From NCBI RefSeq assembly GCF_000172175.1, contig NZ_ABJL02000008.1, positions 1,116,001-1,180,000 of the forward strand: a stretch of DNA of 64,000 bases, in the 5' to 3' direction. The notes under the pieces were generated by a model. The model worked only from the letters and a program-made list of their open reading frames with translations. It did not search any database and was not told the DNA's origin. Below, in pieces: positions 1 to 7,873 of the stretch (its first letter is position 1; every line of letters starts with the position of its first letter). The DNA comes from Bacteroides intestinalis DSM 17393 (GTDB lineage: Bacteria; Bacteroidota; Bacteroidia; Bacteroidales; Bacteroidaceae). A program made the position numbers and the translations under genes.

Positions 1-209
1 GGCTTCCTACCCACAAAGCTCTTCTGGCAAACGATATAGCCCAACTCTTCCAAAGCCCTTGTATGGCTTGCCAGGTTACCGTCCGTCAGTGAAAGTAATT
101 CCTTCAAAGTATTGAAATCGACATCTTCATTTACCATGAGAACTGCCATAATACCCAGACGAACTTTACTTTCAAATGCCTTATTTATATTTTGAAATGC
201 TTCTATCAT
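1..209 (-). CDS. Winged-helix transcriptional regulator (partial, C-terminus outside window)
   Basis: Reading the minus strand from the ATG at 207-209 gives about 69 residues beginning MIEAFQNINKAFESKVRLGI, then a helix-turn-helix-like stretch (NTLKELLSLTDGNLASHTRALEELGYI). This matches the small winged-helix regulators of Bacteroidota in which the recognition helix is followed by a 'G-Y-I' wing. The gene runs off the left edge, so its C-terminus is unknown. It begins only 3 bases after the stop of the upstream membrane-protein gene, so the two are probably co-transcribed, and such pairs are often sensor-like membrane protein plus repressor. The family call is good; the regulated target is unknown. 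Confidence 0.75.
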   Translation of the reverse strand, partial: MIEAFQNINKAFESKVRLGIMAVLMVNEDVDFNTLKELLSLTDGNLASHTRALEELGYIVCQKSFVGRK

Positions 210-212
210 TTA

Positions 213-797
213 TTATTTTTTTCTTTCGTACTGTAAATAAAACAACATGCCATACAAAATATGGAATCCACCAAAACCAATTGTCCAAAACATCAAGCCA
301 TGTCCTTCAAAAAAACAGTCTGCAATACCCAGACAAAGAAAAGCATATCCTAACCATGCTACATTGGAGTAAGTGAACTTAGACACATTGACCAAAGAAA
401 GTCCATAGAAAAGTAACATCACAGAAGATACCAATCCATAATGTTCATGTAGCAATAAGGCTATACAGAACAACCCTCCCGTCAACAACGGCAATGAAAA
501 ATTCCATGCAATGCGATAGGTTAGTTTACTGAATAGCTTTTGTTGCATCTTCTTGGCCTTATACCAGGACAAGATACAGGCGGTAACGACTGAAACAGTC
601 AAAACCAGTGAAGCAACCATTATTAGTCCTTCCCTATTATCTCCTGATCTTAATAACTGACCGGCCACATAAGCACCGGCTAATGCATACACTCCGGCCA
701 AGACAGCCGTCATTCCACTGAGAGATACGAACTTGGAAGATCTTTCCATCAATTCTTTTATCTCATTTACTGATTCTATTGCTTTATTCTTATCCAT
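213..797 (-). CDS. Multi-pass membrane protein of unknown function, paired with the regulator
   Basis: This encodes about 194 residues with an N-terminal amphipathic stretch (MDKNKAIESVNEIKELMERS) and then four to six hydrophobic segments (roughly residues 24-50, 60-80, 95-115, 118-140 and 155-180). No catalytic motif was recognised. I chose the ATG at 797 over an in-frame TTG six bases upstream because it is the first ATG. It overlaps nothing and is followed after 3 bases by the winged-helix regulator, which suggests a two-gene operon. The minus-strand sequence just upstream contains a near-consensus TACTTTG box. Function is not inferred beyond an inner-membrane protein. Confidence 0.7.
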   Translation of the reverse strand: MDKNKAIESVNEIKELMERSSKFVSLSGMTAVLAGVYALAGAYVAGQLLRSGDNREGLIMVASLVLTVSVVTACILSWYKAKKMQQKLFSKLTYRIAWNFSLPLLTGGLFCIALLLHEHYGLVSSVMLLFYGLSLVNVSKFTYSNVAWLGYAFLCLGIADCFFEGHGLMFWTIGFGGFHILYGMLFYLQYERKK

Positions 798-902
798 ATA
801 CAAAAAGTACTTTGTGATGCAAAGTAAAATATAAAAAATGAAAGGAACAAAGAATATCGAGAAAAAATATATTCAATGAAGATTAAGCCGCATAAGAATT
901 AC

Positions 903-910
903 TATATTTG
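903..910 (+). promoter_or_regulatory. Bacteroides -7 box for the DUF3795 gene
   Basis: TATATTTG matches TAnnTTTG. It lies about 35 bases before the ATG pair at 942/945, which shows that the longer open frame starting at 876 is not the true start. A -33 TTTG is not evident. Confidence 0.5.
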
Positions 911-944
911 CAATCAACCAAATATCAACAGTCATAGCCTAATG

Positions 945-1277
945 ATGAAACAATTAATTGCTTGTTGCGGATTAGATTGCGAAAGTTGCGATGCCCGCAT
1001 AGCTACTGTCAGAGATGACAATGAGTTAAGAGAAAAAACAGCCCAACTGTGGAGTGAGTTGAATAACATACCGGAGATTACGGCAGATACCATTAATTGT
1101 ATGGGCTGTCGTGTAGATGGGGTGAAAACGATGTATTGCAGCGATATGTGCGCAATTCGCAAATGCGTAAACGAAAAAGGATTTAACACCTGTGGTGACT
1201 GTAAAGAATTGGATAACTGCCAGATAGTTAGTCCTATTTTTCAGCATACTCCCAGTGCTAAAGAAAATCTTCTATAA
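945..1277 (+). CDS. DUF3795 cysteine-rich protein
   Basis: The protein begins MKQLIACCGLDCESCDARIAT and carries many cysteines arranged as CC, CxxC, C-x2-C, CxxxC-x4-C and C-x2-C. This is the pattern of the DUF3795 family, thought to bind a metal or an Fe-S cluster. It is about 110 residues and cytoplasmic, with no signal peptide. The start is uncertain between adjacent ATGs at 942 and 945; a -7 box at 903-910 rules out an upstream start. It is a single-gene unit between a divergent operon and the DUF6807 gene. Biochemical role is unknown for the family as far as I know. Confidence 0.75.
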   Translation: MKQLIACCGLDCESCDARIATVRDDNELREKTAQLWSELNNIPEITADTINCMGCRVDGVKTMYCSDMCAIRKCVNEKGFNTCGDCKELDNCQIVSPIFQHTPSAKENLL

Positions 1278-1289
1278 CATTGTAGTTGA

Positions 1290-1297
1290 TAAATTTG
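1290..1297 (+). promoter_or_regulatory. Bacteroides -7 box for the DUF6807 lipoprotein gene
   Basis: TAAATTTG fits TAnnTTTG and lies 26 bases before the ATG at 1323, giving a short leader. It supports starting the gene at 1323 rather than at the in-frame TTG at 1314. Confidence 0.5.
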
Positions 1298-1322
1298 CAC
1301 TGCCAACAAAACATTGATAACC

Positions 1323-2291
1323 ATGCATAAATACACTGAAATAAAGAGCATCATTTTATCTCTATTCCATTTAAGTTTTTTCGTACTTTTCAGCTCATGC
1401 TCTTCTACCCACACTCCGTTTGCTGTGGTAGATACAAATAGAGCATTGGAGTACACAATGGATGGAAAGCACTTGTTTACTTACAATTATGCAGTAACTT
1501 ATCCTCCACAGGGTGTAGATACTGTTTATAAACGAAGCGGATTCATCCATCCTTTACGTACATTGGAAGGTGAGGTACTGACCAATTGTTCCCCAGCCGA
1601 CCATTATCACCATTTCGGCTTGTGGTATGCCTGGACAAAAACCACATTCGAAGAAAATGAAATTGACTTCTGGAATCTCTATAAGAAACAAGGTACAGTT
1701 CGTTTTCGGCAATTCGTAGAAGTGCAACCTGATGGTTTTTCCGCTGTACTCGACCATGTGGCATATCCCGACTCCACGAAAGAAAAAATAGCGATGACCG
1801 AGCAACTGAAAATCCGTGTGGGAAAACCCAAACAACGGGGATATTACATTGACTATCACACCATGCTTCGTTGTGCCACTTCTGCCCCGGTAGTATTGGA
1901 AAGCTACCGCTATGGAGGCATTTGTATCCGTGTATGCGAAAGTTGGAATGGGCAGACAACCGAGATGCTCACATCCGAAGGACTCGACCGTAACAATGCC
2001 GATGGATCACTGGCCCGTTGGTGCTACTTTCAAAAGAAACCCGGCAAAGACGATGCCTGTATCCTGATTGTTCCTTACCCTTCCAATCTGAACTATCCCG
2101 AACCGATACGGGTATGGAATGATAAAGCCAATAATTCCCGAGGCGACCTGATGTGGAACTTCTCTCCAACCAAACGCCAGTCATTTACTTTGCATCCCGA
2201 TCAGGAATTGCGTCTTTCTTATCGGATCTATGTGCTGGATGAATCGATAAACGCCTCTACTGCCGAGGCACTTGCAAAAGAGGTTATCTAA
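1323..2291 (+). CDS. DUF6807 (PmoA-like) family lipoprotein
   Basis: The protein has about 322 residues. The N-terminus MHKYTEIKSIILSLFHLSFF followed by VLFSSCSS is a lipoprotein signal with a lipobox cysteine. The mature part carries the family hallmarks: 'SGFIHPLRTLEGEVLT', 'DHYHHFGLWYAWT' (the paired histidines typical of DUF6807/'PmoA family' proteins), and C-terminal 'RSWNGQTTEML...D'-type segments. Members often occur in polysaccharide utilization loci and are predicted beta-sandwich proteins. The true enzymatic activity is unknown, and the methane-oxygenase name is inherited rather than tested. The gene stands alone and ends in a strong terminator shared with the convergent kdgK. Confidence 0.8.
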   Translation: MHKYTEIKSIILSLFHLSFFVLFSSCSSTHTPFAVVDTNRALEYTMDGKHLFTYNYAVTYPPQGVDTVYKRSGFIHPLRTLEGEVLTNCSPADHYHHFGLWYAWTKTTFEENEIDFWNLYKKQGTVRFRQFVEVQPDGFSAVLDHVAYPDSTKEKIAMTEQLKIRVGKPKQRGYYIDYHTMLRCATSAPVVLESYRYGGICIRVCESWNGQTTEMLTSEGLDRNNADGSLARWCYFQKKPGKDDACILIVPYPSNLNYPEPIRVWNDKANNSRGDLMWNFSPTKRQSFTLHPDQELRLSYRIYVLDESINASTAEALAKEVI

Positions 2292-2299
2292 TTGTATTC

Positions 2300-2349
2300 T
2301 TTTTCCGATTCATCAATTTATGCACCTATAAACTGATGAATCGGAAAAA
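2300..2349. terminator. Bidirectional terminator between the DUF6807 gene and kdgK
   Basis: Perfect 16-bp arms (2300-2315 and 2334-2349) with an 18-base loop. The left arm starts with T5 and the right arm ends with A5, so a T-run follows the stem when read from either direction. Confidence 0.85.
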
Positions 2350-2354
2350 CATTT

Positions 2355-3428
2355 TTATCGTGATACCCTTCCGGATGTATTTCCTTGCATCAGGCTCTCT
2401 ACTTCCTCCACCGTCACATGATTAAAATCACCGTATACGGTATTCTTTAATGCAGAGGCTGCCAGAGCATATTCCAATGCTTTCTGATCATTATCCGGAT
2501 ACATTATGAGACCATAAATCATGCCACCGACAAAAGCATCACCGGCACCCACGCGGTCCACTTCGCATTCGATATCATAAATACCTGTATGCTTCAATGT
2601 GCTATCAGAATAGAGAACGGCAGCCAGCAAATTATGATTGGAAGTAATGGAATTACGAAGTTCCAGAAATGCCTTCTGGCAACGAGGAACAAGTTCCACC
2701 ACCCGACGACCGAACTCTTCAAAGGCAGAAAGGTTTGCTTCAAACGTAGTATCCGCAGCATCTACCGCTTTGAAACCGACAGGCTGTATGCCAAGTATCT
2801 CTTTATATTCCGGTTCGGCACCGAAAATAACATCACTATATTGTACTAAAGGTTGCATGACTTCGGCAGCAGAACTCCCATAGTTCCAAAGTTTCTTACG
2901 GAAATTCAGGTCACAGGAGATAGTCAATCCCATACGGTCAGCTATTTCAAGAGCCTCACGACATGCATCGGCACCATCTTGTGACAAAGCAGCAGCAATA
3001 CCCGACCAATGAAACCAACCGGCATCAGAGAATATCTTTTCCCAATCAATCATGCCCGGACGCAAAGTAGCAAAAGAAGAGCCTTCACGGTCGTAAACCA
3101 CATTAGAATTACGGAATGCCGCACCACTTTCCAGGAAATAAAGCCCCATGCGCTTACCACCAAAAACAATACCTTCCGTACCTAAACCGTTAGCACGGAG
3201 CGAAGCTATACAGGCACGTGCCACAGCATTGTCCGGCAGGCGGGTTACGAATTCTGTGGAAATACCAAAGTTAGCCAACGAAACGGCCACATTTGCTTCA
3301 CTGCCACCGTAAGTGGCTATCATCTGATTGGTTTGTGAAAAACGTAGGAAATCAGGAGCAGTAAGCCTCAGCATTACTTCACCAAAGGTGACTACTTTCT
3401 TATTTGTGGTAATTTGTTTCTTGTTCAT
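2355..3428 (-). CDS. kdgK: 2-dehydro-3-deoxygluconokinase (KDG kinase), PfkB family
   Basis: This encodes 357 residues of the ribokinase/PfkB fold. The N-terminal motif is VVTFGEVMLRL (about 12-22), the sugar-binding 'GGSEANVAVSLANFG' is at about 41-55, and the C-terminal anion hole 'DRVGAGDAFVGG' carries the presumed catalytic Asp297. Similarity to bacterial KdgK suggests phosphorylation of 2-keto-3-deoxygluconate to KDPG, the last step before aldol cleavage of uronic-acid breakdown products. That fits the lyase-rich locus downstream, though the gene is about 12 kb away and on its own promoter. No eda-like aldolase is adjacent. Substrate specificity within PfkB is inferred from sequence feel, so a related sugar kinase is possible. 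Confidence 0.8.
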   Translation of the reverse strand: MNKKQITTNKKVVTFGEVMLRLTAPDFLRFSQTNQMIATYGGSEANVAVSLANFGISTEFVTRLPDNAVARACIASLRANGLGTEGIVFGGKRMGLYFLESGAAFRNSNVVYDREGSSFATLRPGMIDWEKIFSDAGWFHWSGIAAALSQDGADACREALEIADRMGLTISCDLNFRKKLWNYGSSAAEVMQPLVQYSDVIFGAEPEYKEILGIQPVGFKAVDAADTTFEANLSAFEEFGRRVVELVPRCQKAFLELRNSITSNHNLLAAVLYSDSTLKHTGIYDIECEVDRVGAGDAFVGGMIYGLIMYPDNDQKALEYALAASALKNTVYGDFNHVTVEEVESLMQGNTSGRVSR

Positions 3429-3551
3429 ACGATGTCAATAATAAAGATTAACTAAACTGCAAAGTTGTATTTTTATTCCAAGCAAACGCAAAGATATAAT
3501 AATATTTATTGGCGGAAAAGCAGGGATAAAATAGAATCATCAGATTTGTTG

Positions 3552-3559
3552 TAACTTTG
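3552..3559 (+). promoter_or_regulatory. Bacteroides -7 box for nhaC
   Basis: TAACTTTG fits TAnnTTTG, 28 bases before the nhaC start at 3588. The divergent kdgK has only a looser match on the other strand. Confidence 0.5.
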
Positions 3560-3587
3560 CAAAGTTTTAACTGATATAACAAACAGA

Positions 3588-5024
3588 ATGAGTTCATTGA
3601 AGAAAATTCCCTCTCCTTTAGTATCTCTCCTGCCCATCGTACTGTTGGTAGGAATGTTATTTGCCACAATACATACATTCGGAAGCGATGCCTTGGGAGG
3701 AGGAAGCCAGATTTCCCTGCTGACCACTACAGCTTTCTGCGTATTTATAGGAATAGCTTTTTACCGGGTTCCCTGGAAAGATTACGAACTCGCCATTACG
3801 AATAATATTGCCGGAGTTGCCACTGCCATCATCATTCTGCTGATTATCGGTGCACTGAGCGGTGCATGGATGATAAGCGGCATCGTCCCTACCCTTATAT
3901 ATTATGGTATGCAGATTATCCATCCCGATTTCTTCCTGGCATCCACCTGCATCATCTGCGCACTGATTTCCGTGATGACGGGTAGCTCGTGGACCACAAT
4001 CGCCACTATCGGTATTGCCTTGATGGGCATCGGCAAAGCACAGGGCTTCAATGAGGGTTGGATAGCGGGAGCCATCATCTCCGGCGCCTACTTCGGTGAT
4101 AAGATTTCTCCATTGTCAGAAACCACCATACTCGCTTCTTCCATAACGGATGTACCTTTGTTCCGGCATATACGTTATATGCTGATTACGACTACGCCGT
4201 CATTGATTATCACACTCGTTATCTTCACCGTGATGGGTTTCGTCATCGAAACGCACTCTACGGAACACATGGCCGACTTTGCCGTTTCGCTGAAAGATAC
4301 ATTCACCATCACTCCCTGGCTGCTGATTGTGCCCATAGTGACCGGAATACTTATTGCGCGGAAGACTCCGTCCATCATCACCTTGTTCCTCTCTACTCTG
4401 CTGGCAGGGATATGCGCTATCATCTTCCAGCCGGAATTGCTTCGAGAAATTGCCGGAGAGAGTAATATATTTAAAGGCGTAATGATGACATTCTACGGAA
4501 GCACCAGCCTGGACACGGGAAACACGATGCTGACCGACCTTGTCTCCACCCGTGGCATGGCGGGCATGATGGATACGGTCTGGCTGATACTTTGTGCCAT
4601 GTGTTTCGGCGGCGCAATGACGGCAAGCGGCATGCTGGGCAGCATTACATCCGTCTTCGTACGCTTCATGAAAGGCAGGGTCAGTGTGGTGGCCTCCACC
4701 GTTTGTTCGGGATTGTTTCTCAATCTCACCACTGCCGACCAGTATATCAGTATCATCCTTACCGGAAATATGTTCCGCAACATTTATGAGAAAAAAGGAT
4801 ATGAGAACCGGTTGCTGAGCCGCACAACGGAAGATGCCGTCACCGTCACTTCGCCTCTGATACCTTGGAACACCTGTGGAATGACGCAGGCAACGATATT
4901 GAACGTATCTACGCTGACGTACCTTCCCTATTGCTTTTTCAACATTATCAGCCCGCTGATGAGCATCCTGGTTGCAGCCATCGGATATAAAATTGTGAAG
5001 CGTCCCGTGAACAATCCCGAATAA
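3588..5024 (+). CDS. nhaC: Na+/H+ antiporter, NhaC family
   Basis: This is a 478-residue polytopic inner-membrane protein with about 11-12 hydrophobic segments. It shows the NhaC/SLC-type signatures 'SVMTGSSWTTIATIGIALMGIG' (about 129-150) and 'GAIISGAYFGDKISPLSETTILA' (about 161-183), where the Asp-Lys and Ser-Glu-Thr are family conserved. A second half repeat contains 'TADQYISIILTGNMF' and 'SPLIPWNTCGMTQA'. Such carriers exchange external protons for cytoplasmic sodium, or in some members malate/lactate. It starts at an ATG with its own -7 box and is followed 54 bases later by the DUF4251 gene. Family assignment is firm; the exact substrate is not. Confidence 0.88.
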   Translation: MSSLKKIPSPLVSLLPIVLLVGMLFATIHTFGSDALGGGSQISLLTTTAFCVFIGIAFYRVPWKDYELAITNNIAGVATAIIILLIIGALSGAWMISGIVPTLIYYGMQIIHPDFFLASTCIICALISVMTGSSWTTIATIGIALMGIGKAQGFNEGWIAGAIISGAYFGDKISPLSETTILASSITDVPLFRHIRYMLITTTPSLIITLVIFTVMGFVIETHSTEHMADFAVSLKDTFTITPWLLIVPIVTGILIARKTPSIITLFLSTLLAGICAIIFQPELLREIAGESNIFKGVMMTFYGSTSLDTGNTMLTDLVSTRGMAGMMDTVWLILCAMCFGGAMTASGMLGSITSVFVRFMKGRVSVVASTVCSGLFLNLTTADQYISIILTGNMFRNIYEKKGYENRLLSRTTEDAVTVTSPLIPWNTCGMTQATILNVSTLTYLPYCFFNIISPLMSILVAAIGYKIVKRPVNNPE

Positions 5025-5078
5025 AGGTTGTTTTGCAATAAACGAACAAGAATCGTAAAACCTAAACATTAAAGAATT

Positions 5079-5669
5079 ATGAAAAAGTTTATTGCATTAG
5101 TAGCATTAGTAATGATGAGTGCGGCAACGACCGCCATGTATGCACAAGAAAGTAGAGCGGAACGCCGCGCAGACCGTAAAGCTCAGAGAGACGCAGAACG
5201 CGCCCGCATGAAAGCTGAAGAACAAGTGGCCGACGCCATTTCGTATGATGACGCTGTGGCAGCATTGAAAGCCCACCAGTTTGTACTGGAAGCTGACCAG
5301 GTGATGTTCCGCAACGGACAGACGGCTTTCGTAAACTCCAACACCAACTTCGTATTAGTGAACCAAGGACGTGGTACCGTGCAGGTAGCATTCAACACTG
5401 TATATCCCGGTCCTAACGGTATCGGTGGTGTAACTGTGGACGGAACAACCTCGGATATGAAGATTACTACTGATAAAAAAGGTAATGTAAATTGCCAGTT
5501 CAGTATTCAGGGTATCGGTATTTCGGCACAGATTTTCATTACGCTGACCAACGGTGGCAACAATGCCAGTGTAACCATCAGCCCGAACTTCAACTCCAAC
5601 ACTATGACGTTGAGCGGTAATCTGGTTCCGTTAGACCAATCCAGTATCTTCAAAGGACGTTCCTGGTAA
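5079..5669 (+). CDS. DUF4251 domain protein, exported
   Basis: The protein has 196 residues. An N-terminal signal peptide (MKKFIALVALVMMSAATTAM) ends near YAQ and is followed by a very charged Arg/Ala/Glu segment (about 24-48, ESRAERRADRKAQRDAERA), likely helical or coiled. The DUF4251 beta-rich domain fills the rest, with the typical 'VLVNQGRGTVQVAF' and 'GVTVDGTTSDMKITTDKKGN' stretches. The family is common and largely uncharacterised in Bacteroides; periplasmic location is inferred from the signal. It lies 54 bases downstream of nhaC and ends in a clear terminator, so the two may share a transcript. Confidence 0.8.
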   Translation: MKKFIALVALVMMSAATTAMYAQESRAERRADRKAQRDAERARMKAEEQVADAISYDDAVAALKAHQFVLEADQVMFRNGQTAFVNSNTNFVLVNQGRGTVQVAFNTVYPGPNGIGGVTVDGTTSDMKITTDKKGNVNCQFSIQGIGISAQIFITLTNGGNNASVTISPNFNSNTMTLSGNLVPLDQSSIFKGRSW

Positions 5670-5694
5670 AGCCCTTTACAATATATATATTTCC

Positions 5695-5743
5695 ACTCCG
5701 CTGCAAAGGTGCCTTTTAGGGATTATTTGCAGCGGAGTTTTTT
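5695..5743 (+). terminator. Rho-independent terminator after the DUF4251 gene
   Basis: 13-bp arms (5695-5707 and 5726-5738, core CTCCGCTGCAAA) followed by a T-run to 5743. Confidence 0.85.
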
Positions 5744-5792
5744 GTGATAAATACGAATCAGCAGACAGCTCCCCATAGGATCGGAAAGGGAC

Positions 5793-6047
5793 GAAAGCCG
5801 GACTGTAATGGTCAAGATATATGAGAGAGACAGGATAAGGTTATAGATAAGCATAGAATCAATACGGATGATGACTATCATCAATACGGATGATGACTAT
5901 CATCAATACGGATGATGACTACCATCAATGCCGATGATGACTACCATCAATGCCGATGATGACTATCATCAATGCCATTGATGGTATGCCAATCTATATC
6001 CTTATCCTGTCTTTGTCATATACCTTGACCATTACAGCCCGGCTTCC
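5793..6047. repeat. 62-bp inverted arms flanking a palindromic 22-bp tandem array
   Basis: The left arm (5793-5854) and right arm (5986-6047) match as inverted repeats at about 54 of 62 positions. Between them lie about five and a half units with exact 22-base period (units begin at 5861, 5883, 5905, 5927, 5949, 5971). Each unit contains GATGATGACTATCATC or a one-base variant, itself a 6-bp hairpin. The whole block could fold into a long cruciform or RNA stem with hairpins in its loop. It separates the DUF4251 terminator from the response-regulator promoter, in the longest gene-free stretch of the first 14 kb. It has no recognised open frame and no target-site duplication that I could see. 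Confidence 0.85.
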
Positions 6048-6101
6048 AACCCATCCGAACAAAAAAAGGAGTAGTTCATTTCATTCTGCCTCTGTTTGCA
6101 T

Positions 6102-6109
6102 TATCTTTG
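6102..6109 (+). promoter_or_regulatory. Possible -7 box for the response regulator
   Basis: TATCTTTG fits TAnnTTTG and lies 8 bases before the ATG at 6118, implying an almost leaderless message if used. It still argues against a start inside the upstream repeats. Confidence 0.35.
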
Positions 6110-6117
6110 TACCCGAT

Positions 6118-6777
6118 ATGAGAGAATTTATCATCGCCGACAATCAGGACATCACCAAAGCAGGTATGATGTTCTTACTTAGCAAGCAAAAAGACACTGC
6201 CTTGTTGCTGGAAGCGGACAACAAAGGAGAATTGGTTCAGCAACTGCGCCTGCATCCGCAAGCAGTGGTTATACTGGACTATACCTTGTTTGACTTTTCC
6301 GGAGCAGACGAGCTGATTGTATTGCACGAACGATTTAAGGAAGCCGACTGGTTGCTTTTCTCGGATGAGTTAAGTGTAGAGTTTTTGCGGCAAGTGCTGT
6401 TCAGCAGCATGTCGTTCGGGGTAGTATTGAAAGATAATTCAAAAGAAGAAATACTGTCTGCACTGCAATGCGCCTCAAGGAAGGAACGGTTCATCTGCAA
6501 TCATGTAAGTAACCTGTTGCTGTCCGGCAGCAGTGTTGCTCCCGCCCGCCCCGTGCCGAAAGATGATTTACTGACCCCGGCGGAACGTAGCATACTGAAA
6601 GAAATAGCTTTAGGAAAAACAACCAAAGAGATTGCGGCGGAAAGAAATCTCAGTTTCCACACCGTAAACAGCCACCGCAAAAATATATTCCGCAAGTTAG
6701 GGGTGAACAATGCCCACGAAGCTACAAAATATGCGATGAAAGCGGGAATTGTCGACTTGGTGGAATACTATATATAA
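6118..6777 (+). CDS. NarL/FixJ-type response regulator with LuxR HTH
   Basis: This encodes 219 residues. The receiver-like domain (1-115) begins MREFIIADNQDITKAGMMFL. Phospho-acceptor Asp54 lies in VVILDYTLFDF and the conserved Lys105 in GVVLKDNS; the acidic pair is reduced to Asp-Asn. A C-terminal LuxR HTH (about 155-205) reads 'LTPAERSILKEIALGKTTKE' followed by 'IAAERNLSFHTVNSHRKNIF'. The start at 6118 is chosen because the open frame upstream is made of the tandem repeats and breaks homology. No histidine kinase gene is adjacent, so this is an orphan regulator. The 3' end is 8 bases from the convergent mnmA stop. Confidence 0.85.
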   Translation: MREFIIADNQDITKAGMMFLLSKQKDTALLLEADNKGELVQQLRLHPQAVVILDYTLFDFSGADELIVLHERFKEADWLLFSDELSVEFLRQVLFSSMSFGVVLKDNSKEEILSALQCASRKERFICNHVSNLLLSGSSVAPARPVPKDDLLTPAERSILKEIALGKTTKEIAAERNLSFHTVNSHRKNIFRKLGVNNAHEATKYAMKAGIVDLVEYYI

Positions 6778-6785
6778 GGGAGTTT

Positions 6786-7847
6786 TCAGACACAGATTTC
6801 TCCGCTACCGATACATATCCGGGAAGCCTCGTCATAAACTACACCGAATTGTCCCGGAGCTATGCCTTGCAGATTATCAGAAGAAATGATACGGTAGTTC
6901 CCTCCTTCCTGTACTAATTTTCCTTTCATAAACTCCGGCGTGTGCCTGATTTTAAAAGTAACATCCACTTCTTCAGCCTCCTGCCAGGGATTTTCTGTAA
7001 TAAAATGGAAATCGTGCATTCGGAATTCACGACCGTATTGCCACTGTGTGTCATATCCGCGAGAAACATAAAGCACATTTTCTTCAATATCCTTCCGAAT
7101 AACAAACCAGGGACCGCCACTCAGCCCCAGACCTTTACGCTGTCCGATAGTATGGAACCAATATCCGCGATGCGTACCAATCTTCTTACCGCTTTCCCAC
7201 TCCACAATGTCCCCTTCACGCTCGCCAAGGAAATGGCGGACAAAGTCATTATAGTTAATCTTGCCCAAAAAGCAGATGCCTTGACTGTCACGGCGGCGGG
7301 CAGTGGGCAATCCTGCCGTGCGGGCAATGTCCCGTACTTCCTGTTTCATCAGCCCACCCAAGGGGAACATTAGTTTGGAAACTTGCAGGTAATCAATCTG
7401 GGCGAGGAAATCGGTTTGGTCTTTTACCGGGTCTACGGCTGTACCCAGCCATATCTTCCCGTCTTTACTGACGGTAGTGGCATAATGTCCGGTAGCGGTA
7501 AAGTCAAATTCCTTCCCTACCTTCTGCTCGAAACAGCCGAATTTGATGAACCGGTTGCACATCACATCAGGATTGGGAGTCAAGCCGCGACGGATTTTAT
7601 CAATGGCATAGGCAGCCACCTGTTCCCAATATTCATTCTGCAAATCTATCATCTCCAAAGGCAAGCCATAACGGCGGGCAACAGCCGAAGCCATCTCCCA
7701 ATCTTCTTCGGCCGAACAATCCATAAATTCGGCACCGTCCATTCCTATCTTAATGTAAAAGAGGGACGGACGGTAGCCTTGTTCACAAAGAAGGTGTACG
7801 ACAACAGAACTGTCGACACCTCCTGATAATAAAACAGCAATATTCAT
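6786..7847 (-). CDS. mnmA: tRNA-specific 2-thiouridylase MnmA
   Basis: The 353-residue protein installs 2-thiouridine at the wobble position U34 of Lys, Glu and Gln tRNAs, taking sulfur from a persulfide relay with ATP activation. Visible motifs are the PP-loop SGGVDSS (8-14), the catalytic Cys97 in NPDVMCNRFIKFG, and the second active cysteine Cys192 in QGICFLG, at spacing matching the E. coli pair 102/199. The C-terminal 'GQFGVVYDE' segment is typical. It sits 26 bases downstream of metY on the same strand, so it probably shares that promoter. Bacteroides can carry more than one mnmA copy; this may be one of two. Confidence 0.92.
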   Translation of the reverse strand: MNIAVLLSGGVDSSVVVHLLCEQGYRPSLFYIKIGMDGAEFMDCSAEEDWEMASAVARRYGLPLEMIDLQNEYWEQVAAYAIDKIRRGLTPNPDVMCNRFIKFGCFEQKVGKEFDFTATGHYATTVSKDGKIWLGTAVDPVKDQTDFLAQIDYLQVSKLMFPLGGLMKQEVRDIARTAGLPTARRRDSQGICFLGKINYNDFVRHFLGEREGDIVEWESGKKIGTHRGYWFHTIGQRKGLGLSGGPWFVIRKDIEENVLYVSRGYDTQWQYGREFRMHDFHFITENPWQEAEEVDVTFKIRHTPEFMKGKLVQEGGNYRIISSDNLQGIAPGQFGVVYDEASRICIGSGEICV

Positions 7848-7873
7848 TTAGTTAAGGAGTAGTTATTGTTCTT

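Noticed and set aside
4200..5069. 289-codon frame antisense to nhaC
   Set aside because: It is the complement of a well-conserved transporter gene; composition is His/Gln-rich and shadow-like.
5861..5985. CRISPR array
   Set aside because: The 22-bp units are contiguous with no unique spacers.
5950..6117. N-terminal extension of the response regulator from an ATG in the repeats
   Set aside because: These codons are derived from the tandem repeats and inverted arm, and receiver homology begins exactly at 6118.
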